Assembly (NCBI GenBank): GCA_002704915.1
Contig: PAIP01000034.1
Location: 417,936 to 481,935, forward strand
Source: Parvularcula sp.
GTDB lineage: Bacteria > Pseudomonadota > Alphaproteobacteria > Caulobacterales > Parvularculaceae
Direction: 5' to 3'
Length of the DNA stretch: 64,000 nt
The translations under genes were made by a program, and so were the position numbers. Each line of letters starts with the position of its first letter. The first letter of the stretch is position 1. The notes beneath the pieces were generated by a model. The model saw nothing but the letters and a program-made list of their open reading frames with translations. It was not told the DNA's origin and did not search any database. Below are positions 17,110 to 25,449 of this stretch, in pieces.

Positions 17110-17328
17110 TTAGCTTTTGGCCCAGTTGTCGAGGCCGTGGGCGCGGATTTTCGACGTGGCGAGGGTGACGCCGTCGATGATGCCCGCCATGTGCGAGACC
17201 GCTTCGCTATCGGCGCTGGAGAGATCGGCGCCGAGGGCGTTGTAGAGCGTCTCGATATCCACATCATGCGCAAACAGGAATTGCGCGAGGAGGAGCCGGA
17301 GCTGGCTGTCGGAAGGTTTGTCGGCCAT
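17110..17328 (-). CDS. Small hypothetical protein
   Basis: The protein has 72 residues from the ATG at 17328 (MADKPSDSQLRLLLAQFLFA); the ORF's upstream 25 residues look non-coding. It is soluble, helical in appearance and acidic in the middle (DVDIETLYNALGADLSSADSE), with no cysteines or known motif. It lies between fumC and the ribbon-helix-helix gene on the same strand and is followed by a hairpin terminator. I do not recognise the family. Confidence 0.6.
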   Translation of the reverse strand: MADKPSDSQLRLLLAQFLFAHDVDIETLYNALGADLSSADSEAVSHMAGIIDGVTLATSKIRAHGLDNWAKS

Positions 17329-17460
17329 GATCTTGTCGTCCTTGTCCCAAAATGCGTCACGCGCCGGGCGCGTTCGTGGAAGATAAGGCAAGAACCGGTC
17401 CAACGCCGCCGGAAAACGGGAACAGGAGAAAAATGGCGGATAATCCCCTGAAATCCCAGC

Positions 17461-18852
17461 CTATTTGGGGCCGATCATTTTTTCCGGCCGGACGATGCGG
17501 TCGTAATCGGCGGCGCTGACGAGTCCCATCTTCACCGCTTCTTCCTTGAGGGTTGTGCCATTCTTGTGCGCCGTCTTGGCGATCTTGGTGGCGTTGTCAT
17601 AGCCGATTTCCGGCGCCAGCGCCGTGACCAGCATCAGCGACTGCTCCATCAGCGACTTGATGCGGTCTTCATTCGCCTCGATGCCGACAACACATTTGTC
17701 GGTGAAGGCGCGCGACGCGTCGGCGAGAAGGCGGATCGATTGCAGGGTGTTGTAGGCGATCACCGGCTTGAAGACGTTGAGCTCGAAATGCCCCTGGCTG
17801 CCGGCGAAGCTCACCGTCGTATTGTTGCCCATCACCTGCGCGCACACCATGGTCATCGCTTCGCACTGGGTCGGGTTCACCTTGCCCGGCATGATCGACG
17901 AGCCGGGCTCGTTTTCGGGCAGCGCGATTTCGCCGAGGCCCGAACGCGGGCCGGAGCCGAGCAGGCGAATGTCATTGGCGATCTTGAACAGGCTCACGGC
18001 GATTTCGTTGAGCGCGCCGTGCGCCTCGACCATGGCGTCATGGGTCGCCAGCGCCTCGAACTTGTTCGGCGCCGTGACGAAAGGAAGTTTAGTGTAGGCG
18101 GCGACTTCGGCGGCGAACATTTTCGCGAATTCTTTTTTGGAATTGACGCCCGTGCCCACCGCGGTGCCGCCCTGCGCCAGCGCGTAAACCGCAGGCAGCA
18201 CGCCCTTGGCGCGCTTGATCCCGTTTTTCACCATGGCCGCATAGCCGGAAAATTCCTGACCCAGCGTCACCGGCGTTGCATCCTGCAAATGGGTGCGGCC
18301 GATCTTGATGATTTTGGCGAAGGCTTTCTGTTTCGCGGCGAGCGCTTCATGGAGATGTTCCAGCGCCGGGATCAGTTCATGTACGATCTGCTCCGCCGCC
18401 GCGATGTGCATGGCTGTCGGGAAGGTGTCGTTCGAAGACTGGCTCATATTCACATGATCGTTCGGATGCACCGGATCTTTCGAGCCGATGACGCCGCCGA
18501 GAAGCTCGATGGCGCGGTTGGCGATCACTTCATTGGTGTTCATGTTGGATTGCGTGCCCGAGCCTGTCTGCCAGACAGAGAGCGGGAAATTGTCGTTGAA
18601 TTTTCCTTCCGCGACTTCGCGCGCGGCTTTCTCAATCGCCTTGCCGGTTTTCGCGGGCATCGACTTCAGCGCCATGTTCGTGCGCACCGCCGACAGTTTG
18701 ACGATGCCGAGCGCGCGGATCAGCGGCGCCGGCATGGTCTCCTCGCCGATGGGGAAGTTGATCAGCGAGCGCGCGGACTGCGCGCCGTAATATTTATCGG
18801 CGGGGACGTCGAGTTTGCCGAAGCTGTCGGATTCGGTGCGGGTTTTGGCCAT
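17461..18852 (-). CDS. fumC: Class II fumarate hydratase
   Basis: The protein has 463 residues, the standard length of FumC. Family signatures are in order: [14 protein letters not shown] near residue 97, [14 protein letters not shown] near 128, [16 protein letters not shown] near 185 with the active-site His, and [15 protein letters not shown] near 315, carrying the catalytic serine loop. It interconverts fumarate and malate in the TCA cycle without an iron-sulfur cluster. It is followed on the same strand by two small genes and preceded by sspB in the same orientation, 100 bp away. Confidence 0.97.
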   Translation of the reverse strand: MAKTRTESDSFGKLDVPADKYYGAQSARSLINFPIGEETMPAPLIRALGIVKLSAVRTNMALKSMPAKTGKAIEKAAREVAEGKFNDNFPLSVWQTGSGTQSNMNTNEVIANRAIELLGGVIGSKDPVHPNDHVNMSQSSNDTFPTAMHIAAAEQIVHELIPALEHLHEALAAKQKAFAKIIKIGRTHLQDATPVTLGQEFSGYAAMVKNGIKRAKGVLPAVYALAQGGTAVGTGVNSKKEFAKMFAAEVAAYTKLPFVTAPNKFEALATHDAMVEAHGALNEIAVSLFKIANDIRLLGSGPRSGLGEIALPENEPGSSIMPGKVNPTQCEAMTMVCAQVMGNNTTVSFAGSQGHFELNVFKPVIAYNTLQSIRLLADASRAFTDKCVVGIEANEDRIKSLMEQSLMLVTALAPEIGYDNATKIAKTAHKNGTTLKEEAVKMGLVSAADYDRIVRPEKMIGPK

Positions 18853-18952
18853 GAGATGCTCTTTCGGCAGGATTTAGACAAAAGGAAGGTGTTTCGGCCC
18901 CGGGTTTATGATGGCTCACAAGAAAGGCGCAAGCCGCGCGGGCGTCGCACCT

Positions 18953-19450
18953 TTACTTCTTGCGGAAGGAATCGAGGCTGACGATGTCGGCCCCTTCGCC
19001 CTTGTCGGCCTCATCGTCTTCGGCTTCAGCTTCCGGCGCGTCTTGTTCCTGTGAGCGGTCGTCTTCGGCTTCGGGCGGGGCGATGTCGAAATTGACGCCG
19101 AACTGGGCGCTCGGATCGGCGAACTGGGTGACAGCGTCGAAGGGGATCTCAAGCCGTGCCTCCTTGCCTTTGAACCAGAGGGTTACGCCCACCTCGTCGT
19201 CCGTGACGGTGAGATTTTCGAACTGATGCTGGAGCACGATGGTCATCCGCTCAGGATATTGCTCTTTGAGATGATCGGGAATGGAGACGCCAGGCGCGCC
19301 GGTCAGGAACTCGATGAAGAAATGATGCTCTCCGGGCGCATCCCCGAGCTCGGCCACCAGTTTCAGGACATCGCGCATGAGAAAGCGGTAGGCGCGCTTC
19401 TGGGCTTCCTGAATGAGGTCGTTGTAATCAAGCTCGATGTCTTCCGTCAC
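18953..19450 (-). CDS. sspB: ClpXP adaptor SspB, alphaproteobacterial type
   Basis: The protein has 165 residues. The substrate-binding domain covers about residues 5-125, with YPERMTIVLQHQFENLTV and VGVTLWFKGKEARLEIPFDAVTQFADPSAQFG matching the alpha-type SspB family. A long acidic, disordered linker (about 125-150) leads to the terminal IVSLDSFRKK, the short tail that docks on the ClpX N-domain. SspB delivers ssrA-tagged proteins to ClpXP. The ssrA gene itself lies 300-650 bp further on the same strand, so tagging RNA and adaptor are neighbours. Confidence 0.92.
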   Translation of the reverse strand: MTEDIELDYNDLIQEAQKRAYRFLMRDVLKLVAELGDAPGEHHFFIEFLTGAPGVSIPDHLKEQYPERMTIVLQHQFENLTVTDDEVGVTLWFKGKEARLEIPFDAVTQFADPSAQFGVNFDIAPPEAEDDRSQEQDAPEAEAEDDEADKGEGADIVSLDSFRKK

Positions 19451-19554
19451 CGTGAAACTGCCTTTCGGATATCAACTATATCGGCGCACTTTGTAGCGAG
19501 GTTGCGGGCGAGAGGCCAGCGGGACCGGGAGCAACGGAATTTGGAGGGATGAAA

Positions 19555-19790
19555 AATAAAATCCCCGGCTTCTGGTGCCCCGCGGGCGAAGGCCCGCAAT
19601 TCTCAAGAATCCCGGCGCGTGAATGCTATACCGGTAGTTAGTTTTATGGGGAATAAAGTCCCCGGCTTCTGTTGCCAGGTGCTCCCCGCGCCCGAAGGGG
19701 CGCAGATCAAAGATTCCCCGGCGCCTGCGCGCCGTAAAGATGGACGGATTTACGGGACATAAAGTCCCCGGCTTCTGTTGCCAGGCGCCG
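19555..19790. repeat. Three tandem partial repeats downstream of ssrA
   Basis: ccccggcttctgttgccagg, preceded by taaagt, occurs exactly at 19654-19679 and 19760-19785, with a diverged copy (ccccggcttctggtgcc) at 19563-19579. The spacing is about 95-106 bp. The first two units also carry a small hairpin (cgcgggcgaaggcccgc, cgcgcccgaaggggcgc). The copy nearest ssrA may form the 3' end of the coding RNA, in which case the others are duplicated ends. Confidence 0.6.
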
Positions 19791-20097
19791 GGGGGCCCCG
19801 CCTAGCCTTGGAAAGGGGCTAGGGCTTTAAAAAGCGAACTGCTCAGCCGCGTTACGCAGCGAGAGCGAGTTCTTCCGAGTAGTTGTCGTTGGCAACTATT
19901 CAGTTGTAGCCAAATAACGGAGGCAAACCGGGCGAAAACATCGTCTTTAGACGCTCGTCGATCCTATTTCGGCCCCGCCGAAGCCTCCCCCCAAAGCTTT
20001 TCGGGAGAGGGGTTTTGGTGGAGCCGCCGGGTACCGCCCCCGGGTCCGATACGGTTATTGCACGCGTCATTTATCGCCATAGCCCGCTTGCGCGAGC
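19770..20097 (-). ncRNA. ssrA: Two-piece (circularly permuted) tmRNA
   Basis: Read on the minus strand, the acceptor piece comes first and ends cggctccACCA, with its CCA at 20018-20016. A short intervening segment (20015-19977) follows. The coding piece then begins at 19976 with ggggccg, which pairs with the acceptor strand cggctcc (six Watson-Crick pairs and one G-U), followed by aggatcgacgagc, resembling the usual ggaUUCGACgg block. The tag frame at 19893-19852 encodes ANDNYSEELALAA and a UAA stop, ending in the LAA needed by ClpXP. The outer ends (19770, 20097) are estimates. A tatatt -10-like box at 20109-20104 fits a start near 20097. Confidence 0.9.
19852..19893 (-). CDS. tmRNA-encoded proteolysis tag ANDNYSEELALAA
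   Basis: Thirteen codons plus TAA lie inside the coding piece of ssrA. With the alanine carried by the tmRNA itself the appended peptide would be AANDNYSEELALAA. The AANDN start and the hydrophobic LALAA end match known alphaproteobacterial tags recognised by SspB and ClpX. Confidence 0.9.
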   Translation of the reverse strand, partial: ANDNYSEELALAA

Positions 20098-20243
20098 ACA
20101 AGAAATATAGGCTCCGGGGGTAAAGATTTAAAGACCCGTGGCCCAAAGGCCGCGAAAAAGCGCAGGAATGTCAAGATTCTGTAATATCCATGCATTAAGT
20201 GCGCATAGCATCGGCAGGCGTTTCAGGCTGGAGCCAGGCGGCT

Positions 20244-20519
20244 ATGGAATCGGGCGACTTCAAGAAGTGGCGCAAATCGCTGGGCCTGTCCCAGAAAGAC
20301 GCAGCCAATCTCCTCGGCCTCAAGCGCCGAATGATCCAATATTACGAAAAAGGCGAGCGCGACGGGGAAAAAGTGAAAATTCCCCGTTCGGTCCGGCTTG
20401 CCTGCTATGCGATCGCGCAAGGGGTCGAAGATTACAACGGTCCAAACCGCAAGCTTCACCTGCGGGACAAAACCGATAAAGAAATAAAGATAGAGGCGAA
20501 GGAAGCCGAGCCGGCCTAA
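20244..20519 (+). CDS. XRE-type helix-turn-helix protein
   Basis: The protein has 91 residues from the ATG at 20244 (MESGDFKKWRKSLGLSQKDA). Residues 5-50 form a Cro/C1-type helix-turn-helix (LGLSQKDAANLLGLKRRMIQYYEKGER). The rest includes a helical LACYAIAQGVEDY segment and a charged lysine/glutamate tail. It is a monocistronic gene between the divergent ssrA and the convergent DUF4153 gene. Small proteins of this layout are common in alphaproteobacteria, with unknown targets. The longer ORF starting at 20199 adds residues without family support. Confidence 0.8.
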   Translation: MESGDFKKWRKSLGLSQKDAANLLGLKRRMIQYYEKGERDGEKVKIPRSVRLACYAIAQGVEDYNGPNRKLHLRDKTDKEIKIEAKEAEPA

Positions 20520-20542
20520 AGCAGTCGCCGGGTTGCGTTCAC

Positions 20543-20615
20543 GCCTTCGATCCTTTGAGATGTAAAAATCTCTTCATCATGAGGGACGCGCAGCGCCGTC
20601 TCGAAGGATGAAGGC
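20543..20615. repeat. Palindromic repeat, family member C
   Basis: gccttcgatcctttgaga (20543-20560) pairs with tctcgaaggatgaaggc (20599-20615) around a centre containing ttcatcatgaggg. This is a shorter relative of members A (1982) and B (16887). It lies between convergent genes, where it may also serve as a bidirectional terminator. Confidence 0.65.
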
Positions 20616-20645
20616 TATATAGGCCGAAATAATATTTTTTGAGAA

Positions 20646-22151
20646 CTACTCGCCTGGCGCTCCAGCATCCGGGTCGTCTGGGCCCGTATCCGCGTCCGGC
20701 GGATTAAAGGGCAGGGTTTCGGGCGTATCCGCCTCGCCTTGTTCATGCCCTGAGATTTCAGGAGCGGGCGCGACGTTCGGGTTTTCATAATGCCAATAGC
20801 TGTTTGCTTCCCGGGCGCGCGAAACGCCATCGCGAATGGCGGCGGCTTCGGGGTGGTTGTCGAGGGCCAGCAATTTGTCGAGCGCATCATCGCCATAATC
20901 GCCGAGCCGGAAACGCAGATATCCGTAGTCGAAATCCTCCGCTGTGATGCGCTCTTTGGCGAGGAGATTGTATTGGCTTCTCGCGCTGATCGCCCAAGGG
21001 TTGGCGAGCGGCGTTGCAAGCAGGATCAACACCGCCACCCACAGCGCCGCCATCGCCGTGTTCAAGGGGCCCACAAGCGGCATCCATTTTTTGCCGCGCC
21101 AGTTCGCTTCAGTCGCCAGGCCGGCAAGGCAGACGATGGAATAAGCGGCGACGAGAGCGTTGACGGCGAGACCTGCGATCCGCGGCGGCGTCAGGCCGTA
21201 ATCCTCAACCCGCAGGGAAAAGGCGTAGAAGGCGAGAAGGGCGTAGACCGGGAATCCGATCAGCGTGATGAGCGTGGGTATCCGCAGCCACAGGGGCGGC
21301 GGCCCGCCTTCGCCGTTTTGATAGACGCCGTTGAAAATCAGCATGCCGAGAAGGGCGAGCCCCATCATCCATGCGCTCGGATAAGGCCGGTCGAAAACGA
21401 CGCCAACCCCTTTGACGGCGAAAACGATGAGCAAAGTCACCGTAAACACCGCAGTGATGATCATCAAAATGCGCGCAAGCAGCAAAAGAACATAGCGCAG
21501 CGCGCCGAGCAGCGACTGCAGTCCGCGCATCATCGCGATCGACAATCCGCCAATGGCGCCCAAAAACGGCAGGATGAACCAGGGTTCCTGAAACAGCTTA
21601 TTGAAGAAGCTGACATCGAGCTGCTTCAAAAGAAGCGCCCAGGCGAACAGGAGCAGGAGCGCCAACAAGGCGAACAGTTTCGCGCCGCCGGCGATCAGGG
21701 GCATGGTGACGCCGTGAAAGAAGACATTCCCATAGGCGGGGGGGACGCCGGTCTCCTGCGCGGCTTTGACAAGCGTCACAAGCAAATAAGCGCAGAGAGC
21801 GCGGCTGACGAAAAACCAGAAGAAGGTTGGAAAATCCGTGAGGTTTTGCGGATCGCTCGCGGCGACGCTGGCGATGAACAAGTCGGGGGGCGCCAGCAGT
21901 GCGGCGATTGCAAGAGCGCCGGCGCCAGCCTTGAAAAATGCGCCTTTTTCGGCAAGCAGCAGATAAGACGCCGCCAGGGTTCCAATGAAGAACAGCGCCG
22001 TGATCGCCAGCGGCCGGTCGTCATGGCCGTCGATCCAGAATTCGGTGATGCCGTAAACCGCAAGGCCGGCGAGGAAGCCGATGAGGAGGCCGGGCAGGGC
22101 GAGACCCTTGCCGCCGGTCTCAGGCGCAAACGCCTCGTTGTCTTCCGCCAT
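20646..22151 (-). CDS. DUF4153 family polytopic membrane protein
   Basis: The protein has 501 residues with about eleven hydrophobic segments between residues 17 and 385. The block [20 protein letters not shown] near residue 320 is the recognisable DUF4153 signature. The C-terminal ~110 residues are soluble and end in an acidic, proline-rich tail ([20 protein letters not shown]). It acts in the inner membrane; no biochemical role is established for the family. The gene is a single unit divergent from thyA. Confidence 0.75.
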   Translation of the reverse strand: MAEDNEAFAPETGGKGLALPGLLIGFLAGLAVYGITEFWIDGHDDRPLAITALFFIGTLAASYLLLAEKGAFFKAGAGALAIAALLAPPDLFIASVAASDPQNLTDFPTFFWFFVSRALCAYLLVTLVKAAQETGVPPAYGNVFFHGVTMPLIAGGAKLFALLALLLLFAWALLLKQLDVSFFNKLFQEPWFILPFLGAIGGLSIAMMRGLQSLLGALRYVLLLLARILMIITAVFTVTLLIVFAVKGVGVVFDRPYPSAWMMGLALLGMLIFNGVYQNGEGGPPPLWLRIPTLITLIGFPVYALLAFYAFSLRVEDYGLTPPRIAGLAVNALVAAYSIVCLAGLATEANWRGKKWMPLVGPLNTAMAALWVAVLILLATPLANPWAISARSQYNLLAKERITAEDFDYGYLRFRLGDYGDDALDKLLALDNHPEAAAIRDGVSRAREANSYWHYENPNVAPAPEISGHEQGEADTPETLPFNPPDADTGPDDPDAGAPGE

Positions 22152-22277
22152 GTCACCCCTCTATGCGGCCCCGTCGCGCCCGGCGACACTACCATCGGGA
22201 GCGCCGGGGAAAAAGCGGCATTGGCCGCGCAGCCTGACACGCTATGCTGCGCAGGAAACAGGAGATTCGCGGCGTTT

Positions 22278-23072
22278 ATGCGACAATATCTTGACCTTCT
22301 GGCGCGTGTTCTGGAAGCGGGCGATGCGCGCATCGACCGCACCGGCGTCGGCACGCGCGCCGTTTTCGGCCATCAGATGCGGTTCGATCTCGCCAATGGC
22401 TTCCCGCTTTTGACGACGAAAAAGCTCCATACGAAATCCATCGTGCATGAACTTCTTTGGTTTCTCTCCGGCGACACCAATATCCGTTATCTGAAAGAGC
22501 ATGGCGTTTCCATCTGGGACGAATGGGCGGATGAAAACGGCGACCTCGGTCCGGTCTATGGCCGGCAGTGGCGGTCATGGGCGGCGCCGGACGGCCGAGC
22601 GATCGATCAGATCGAGTGGGTCGTCAATGAAATAAAGACCAATCCGTCATCGCGACGGCTCGTGGTCAGCGCATGGAACCCGGCCGATCTTGGCGCCATG
22701 GCCCTCGCGCCGTGTCACTGTCTGTTTCAGTTCTTTGTCGCCGATGGGCGTTTGTCGTGCCAGCTCTATCAGCGCTCCGGCGATGTTTTTCTCGGCGTGC
22801 CGTTCAACATCGCTTCTTACGCGTTGCTCACCGCGATGGTCGCGCAGGTCTGCGATCTTGAACAAGGGGAATTCATCCACACGCTCGGCGACGCGCATCT
22901 TTATTCAAATCATGTGGAGCAGGCGCGCGAGCAACTGAAGCGCAAGCCCGGCCCTTTGCCGAAACTTGTTCTCAATCCGGACGTCAAAGACATTTTTGCT
23001 TTCCGTTTTGAAGACATCGCCATCGAAGATTACAAGGCGCAGGCCCATATCAGGGCGCCGGTGGCGGTATGA
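22278..23072 (+). CDS. thyA: Thymidylate synthase
   Basis: The protein has 264 residues from the ATG at 22278, the same length as E. coli ThyA; the ORF track's extension to 20790 is antisense to the DUF4153 gene. Visible motifs are the dUMP phosphate-binding [19 protein letters not shown], the catalytic cysteine in [31 protein letters not shown] and [11 protein letters not shown]. It methylates dUMP with methylene-tetrahydrofolate, releasing dihydrofolate. Its stop overlaps the acetyltransferase start by 4 bp, and folA is third in the operon, which recycles the dihydrofolate. Confidence 0.97.
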   Translation: MRQYLDLLARVLEAGDARIDRTGVGTRAVFGHQMRFDLANGFPLLTTKKLHTKSIVHELLWFLSGDTNIRYLKEHGVSIWDEWADENGDLGPVYGRQWRSWAAPDGRAIDQIEWVVNEIKTNPSSRRLVVSAWNPADLGAMALAPCHCLFQFFVADGRLSCQLYQRSGDVFLGVPFNIASYALLTAMVAQVCDLEQGEFIHTLGDAHLYSNHVEQAREQLKRKPGPLPKLVLNPDVKDIFAFRFEDIAIEDYKAQAHIRAPVAV

Positions 23073-23551
23073 ACATCACGATCCGGCGCGCCCTCGCGGG
23101 GGATGAAGGGCTGATTCTCAGCTTCATCCGCGAGCTGGCGACCTATGAAAAACTCTCCCACGAAGTCGTCGCCACGGAGGAGCATCTGGGTCGCACGCTG
23201 TTTTGCGATGCGCCGAAAGCCTTTGCCCTGATCGCGGAAGAGGACGGCGAGCCGGTCGGCTTTGCACTTTATTTCTTCAACTATTCGACCTTTCTCGGAA
23301 AGCACGGGCTCTATCTGGAAGATCTTTACGTGCGCGAAAGCGCGCGCGGGCGCGGCGCCGGCAAAGCGCTTCTGGCGGCGCTGGCGCGCATTGCACTCGA
23401 CCACGATTGCGGGCGCATGGAATGGTCTGTGCTCGACTGGAATGCTCCGTCGGTCGCTTTTTACAAATCCCTCGGCGCCGAGCCCATGGACGAATGGACG
23501 GTGTACCGTCTGACCGGCGCATCGCTTGAGCATCTGGCGAAGGGCGAATGA
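23069..23551 (+). CDS. GNAT acetyltransferase, diamine/thialysine acetyltransferase-like
   Basis: The 160-residue GNAT protein carries the acetyl-CoA motif [14 protein letters not shown] at about residues 90-103. The surrounding LYLEDLYV, the [16 protein letters not shown] block and the final [16 protein letters not shown] match the spermidine/spermine-thialysine acetyltransferase (SAT) subfamily. This suggests acetylation of a small amine or lysine analogue; the substrate cannot be read from sequence. Its ATG overlaps the thyA stop and its stop overlaps the folA start, 4 bp each, so the three genes are translationally coupled. Confidence 0.85.
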   Translation: MNITIRRALAGDEGLILSFIRELATYEKLSHEVVATEEHLGRTLFCDAPKAFALIAEEDGEPVGFALYFFNYSTFLGKHGLYLEDLYVRESARGRGAGKALLAALARIALDHDCGRMEWSVLDWNAPSVAFYKSLGAEPMDEWTVYRLTGASLEHLAKGE

Positions 23552-24063
23552 AGGGCGCGCGTCTTTGTCACGCCGTCGCCGTTGCGCGCAATGGCGTCAT
23601 CGGCGCCGATGGCGGCCTCGCCTGGCGGATTTCGGATGACTTGAAACAGTTCAAGGCGGCGACCGTCGGCAAGCCGGTCATCATGGGCCGCAAGACATTC
23701 GAATCCATCGGCCGGCCGCTCCCCGAAAGGGACAATATCGTGATTACGCGCTCGCCGGATTTTCTGAAGGAAGGCGTGTTCATCGCCCGCACAATCGACG
23801 GCGCCGTCAAACTGGCGAGGGAGCTTGCGGCGGAGCGGGGCGTTGACGAAATCCCGATCATTGGCGGCGCTGAAATATACGCTCAGACGCTCGCCCGGAC
23901 CGAGCGCATCTATCTCACCCGGGTCGATGCTGATGTGGAAGGCGATGTTCGCTATCCCGACCTTGATTCGCGCCGGTGGCGCGAAAAGCTTGTGGGCGCC
24001 TGCGAAAAAAATGCCCGGAATGAGTATGCTTGCGAATTTTTCATTCTCGACCGCAAGTCCTGA
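23548..24063 (+). CDS. folA: Dihydrofolate reductase
   Basis: The protein has 171 residues. It shows the DHFR order: VAVARNGVIGADGGLAWRISDDLKQFK with the active-site Asp near residue 31, VIMGRKTFESIGRPLPERDNIVITR for NADPH binding, and IIGGAEIYAQTL. It reduces dihydrofolate to tetrahydrofolate. As the last gene of the thyA-acetyltransferase-folA operon it restores the cofactor oxidised by ThyA. Confidence 0.96.
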   Translation: MKGARLCHAVAVARNGVIGADGGLAWRISDDLKQFKAATVGKPVIMGRKTFESIGRPLPERDNIVITRSPDFLKEGVFIARTIDGAVKLARELAAERGVDEIPIIGGAEIYAQTLARTERIYLTRVDADVEGDVRYPDLDSRRWREKLVGACEKNARNEYACEFFILDRKS

Positions 24064-24242
24064 ACCAACTCCAAAAAGGCCCAATTTTTAGGAATTTTGG
24101 CGACCCCGCATTCACAGATCATGCGTTAAAATAGGCCGTTTCAGTCTTAAGGCTCCAACCTGCCAGTTATATAGCGTAAGTTCGAGATTTGAGGCGCCTT
24201 GACGGACAAGCTGGGGCGCAACGGAAGACGGAGGAGGGGGAT

Positions 24243-25442
24243 ATGAGAATTGCGGCGACAGCATTGGCGCTAGTCGGTGCGCTTGCTGCAACGGGCGTGG
24301 TCGAAAGCGCAGAGGCGAAAGCCGTCTGCACGCGCGGCGCCGATGCGCGCACCATCGAAATCATATCGCCGGGCGTCGTCGGAGAAAGCTGCGATGTACG
24401 CTACACCCGTTCCGGCAACGCGTCCGTTCCCTATCACGCCGACAACGCCTCCGATTTCTGCGCCCGAAAAGCAAGAGAGTTGGCGACGCGTCTGGCTGCG
24501 TCGGGCTTTGTCTGCGTAGAGGCCGCCCCGGCCTTGCGTGCTGACACATCGCCACCGGCCTCTGACTTTGTGGTTGAGGCAAAGCGCGCCGAGACAGAAC
24601 CGGAAGCCGCAGCGTCGGACCCCGCGCCGCAGGAGACGCTGATGGAAGAGCCCGCCCCGGTCGAGGTTGCGGCAGCCGAACCCGCGCCCTCCGAACCGCC
24701 AGCGGCGGCTACAGAACCTCTTGCGGCAAATCATGTTGCAACTGAAGACGAGACTGGCGCGCTCGAAGATGAAATGAGCAGGATTCTCGCGCAGCCTGTT
24801 GCTGAACCGATCACAGGCGAACCTGCGCAATTGGTGGCGCAACGTTCGCCGCCGCCCTCGCAGCCGCAAGCAACTCCCGTGGGGCGCATGGTTGGCGCCG
24901 AACCGGAAGAACCGCGTCCCGCGATTGAGGTGACGCAGGCAAGCTTGCAGGAGACTGCCCCCGCGCCTGAGGCCAACCCAGAACCCGAGACGAAAACCGA
25001 GCCTGCGCCGCAGCCGGCAGCCGCGCCGCAGCAGGCGAAGAAGACGGAAGCGTCAAAACTGCGCGAACCGGCCGATGTCATTCGCGCCACGCTGCGGGCT
25101 CAGATCGCGGCCTGGAATGAGGGCGATCTTGACGGCTTTATGGACGCCTACTGGAAAAGCGATGATCTGAAATTCGTATCCGGCGTGAATGTCACCAAAG
25201 GCTGGAACGCCACCATGAAACGCTATCGCGATCGTTACGCGGGAGGCGAGGGTCTTGGCCAGCTTGGCTTCGAGAAGCTCGATGTGGAAATGCTCACGGA
25301 TGACGTTGCGACGGTGACAGGGCGTTTCAATCTTGCGCGTGGCGGCGAAACTTCAAGCGGGGCCTTTTCGCTTGTGATGCGCCGCGACGCAGGCGCCTGG
25401 AAGATCGTCCACGATCATACGACGCCCGATCCTGCGCCGTAA
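24243..25442 (+). CDS. Secreted protein with Pro/Ala/Glu-rich linker and C-terminal NTF2-like domain
   Basis: The protein has 399 residues from ATG 24243, with ggagg upstream. A signal peptide (ALALVGALAATGVVESAEAK) is followed by a small cysteine-containing domain (VCTRGADARTIEII to GFVCVEA) and then about 190 residues of low-complexity sequence rich in P, A, E and T. The C-terminal ~125 residues (VIRATLRAQIAAWNEGDLDG to WKIVHDHTTPDPAP) are a SnoaL/DUF4440 NTF2-like domain. These domains bind small molecules or are enzymes, so no reaction is proposed. It stands 179 bp after folA and is probably a separate unit. Confidence 0.75.
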   Translation: MRIAATALALVGALAATGVVESAEAKAVCTRGADARTIEIISPGVVGESCDVRYTRSGNASVPYHADNASDFCARKARELATRLAASGFVCVEAAPALRADTSPPASDFVVEAKRAETEPEAAASDPAPQETLMEEPAPVEVAAAEPAPSEPPAAATEPLAANHVATEDETGALEDEMSRILAQPVAEPITGEPAQLVAQRSPPPSQPQATPVGRMVGAEPEEPRPAIEVTQASLQETAPAPEANPEPETKTEPAPQPAAAPQQAKKTEASKLREPADVIRATLRAQIAAWNEGDLDGFMDAYWKSDDLKFVSGVNVTKGWNATMKRYRDRYAGGEGLGQLGFEKLDVEMLTDDVATVTGRFNLARGGETSSGAFSLVMRRDAGAWKIVHDHTTPDPAP

Positions 25443-25449
25443 GTCGCGC

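Larger units (their letters stand above)
19451..20243. other. Long intergenic region holding ssrA and its downstream repeats
   Basis: No protein gene is supported over these ~790 bp. It contains three partial copies of a short repeat (19555-19790), the two-piece tmRNA gene (about 19770-20097, minus) and the leader of the XRE regulator gene. Confidence 0.7.

Noticed and set aside
17566-18981. 471-aa plus-strand ORF over fumC
   Set aside because: It is a shadow; the minus-strand FumC signatures are complete.
20790-22277. Long upstream extension of the thyA ORF
   Set aside because: It is antisense to the DUF4153 gene; thymidylate synthase similarity begins exactly at ATG 22278.
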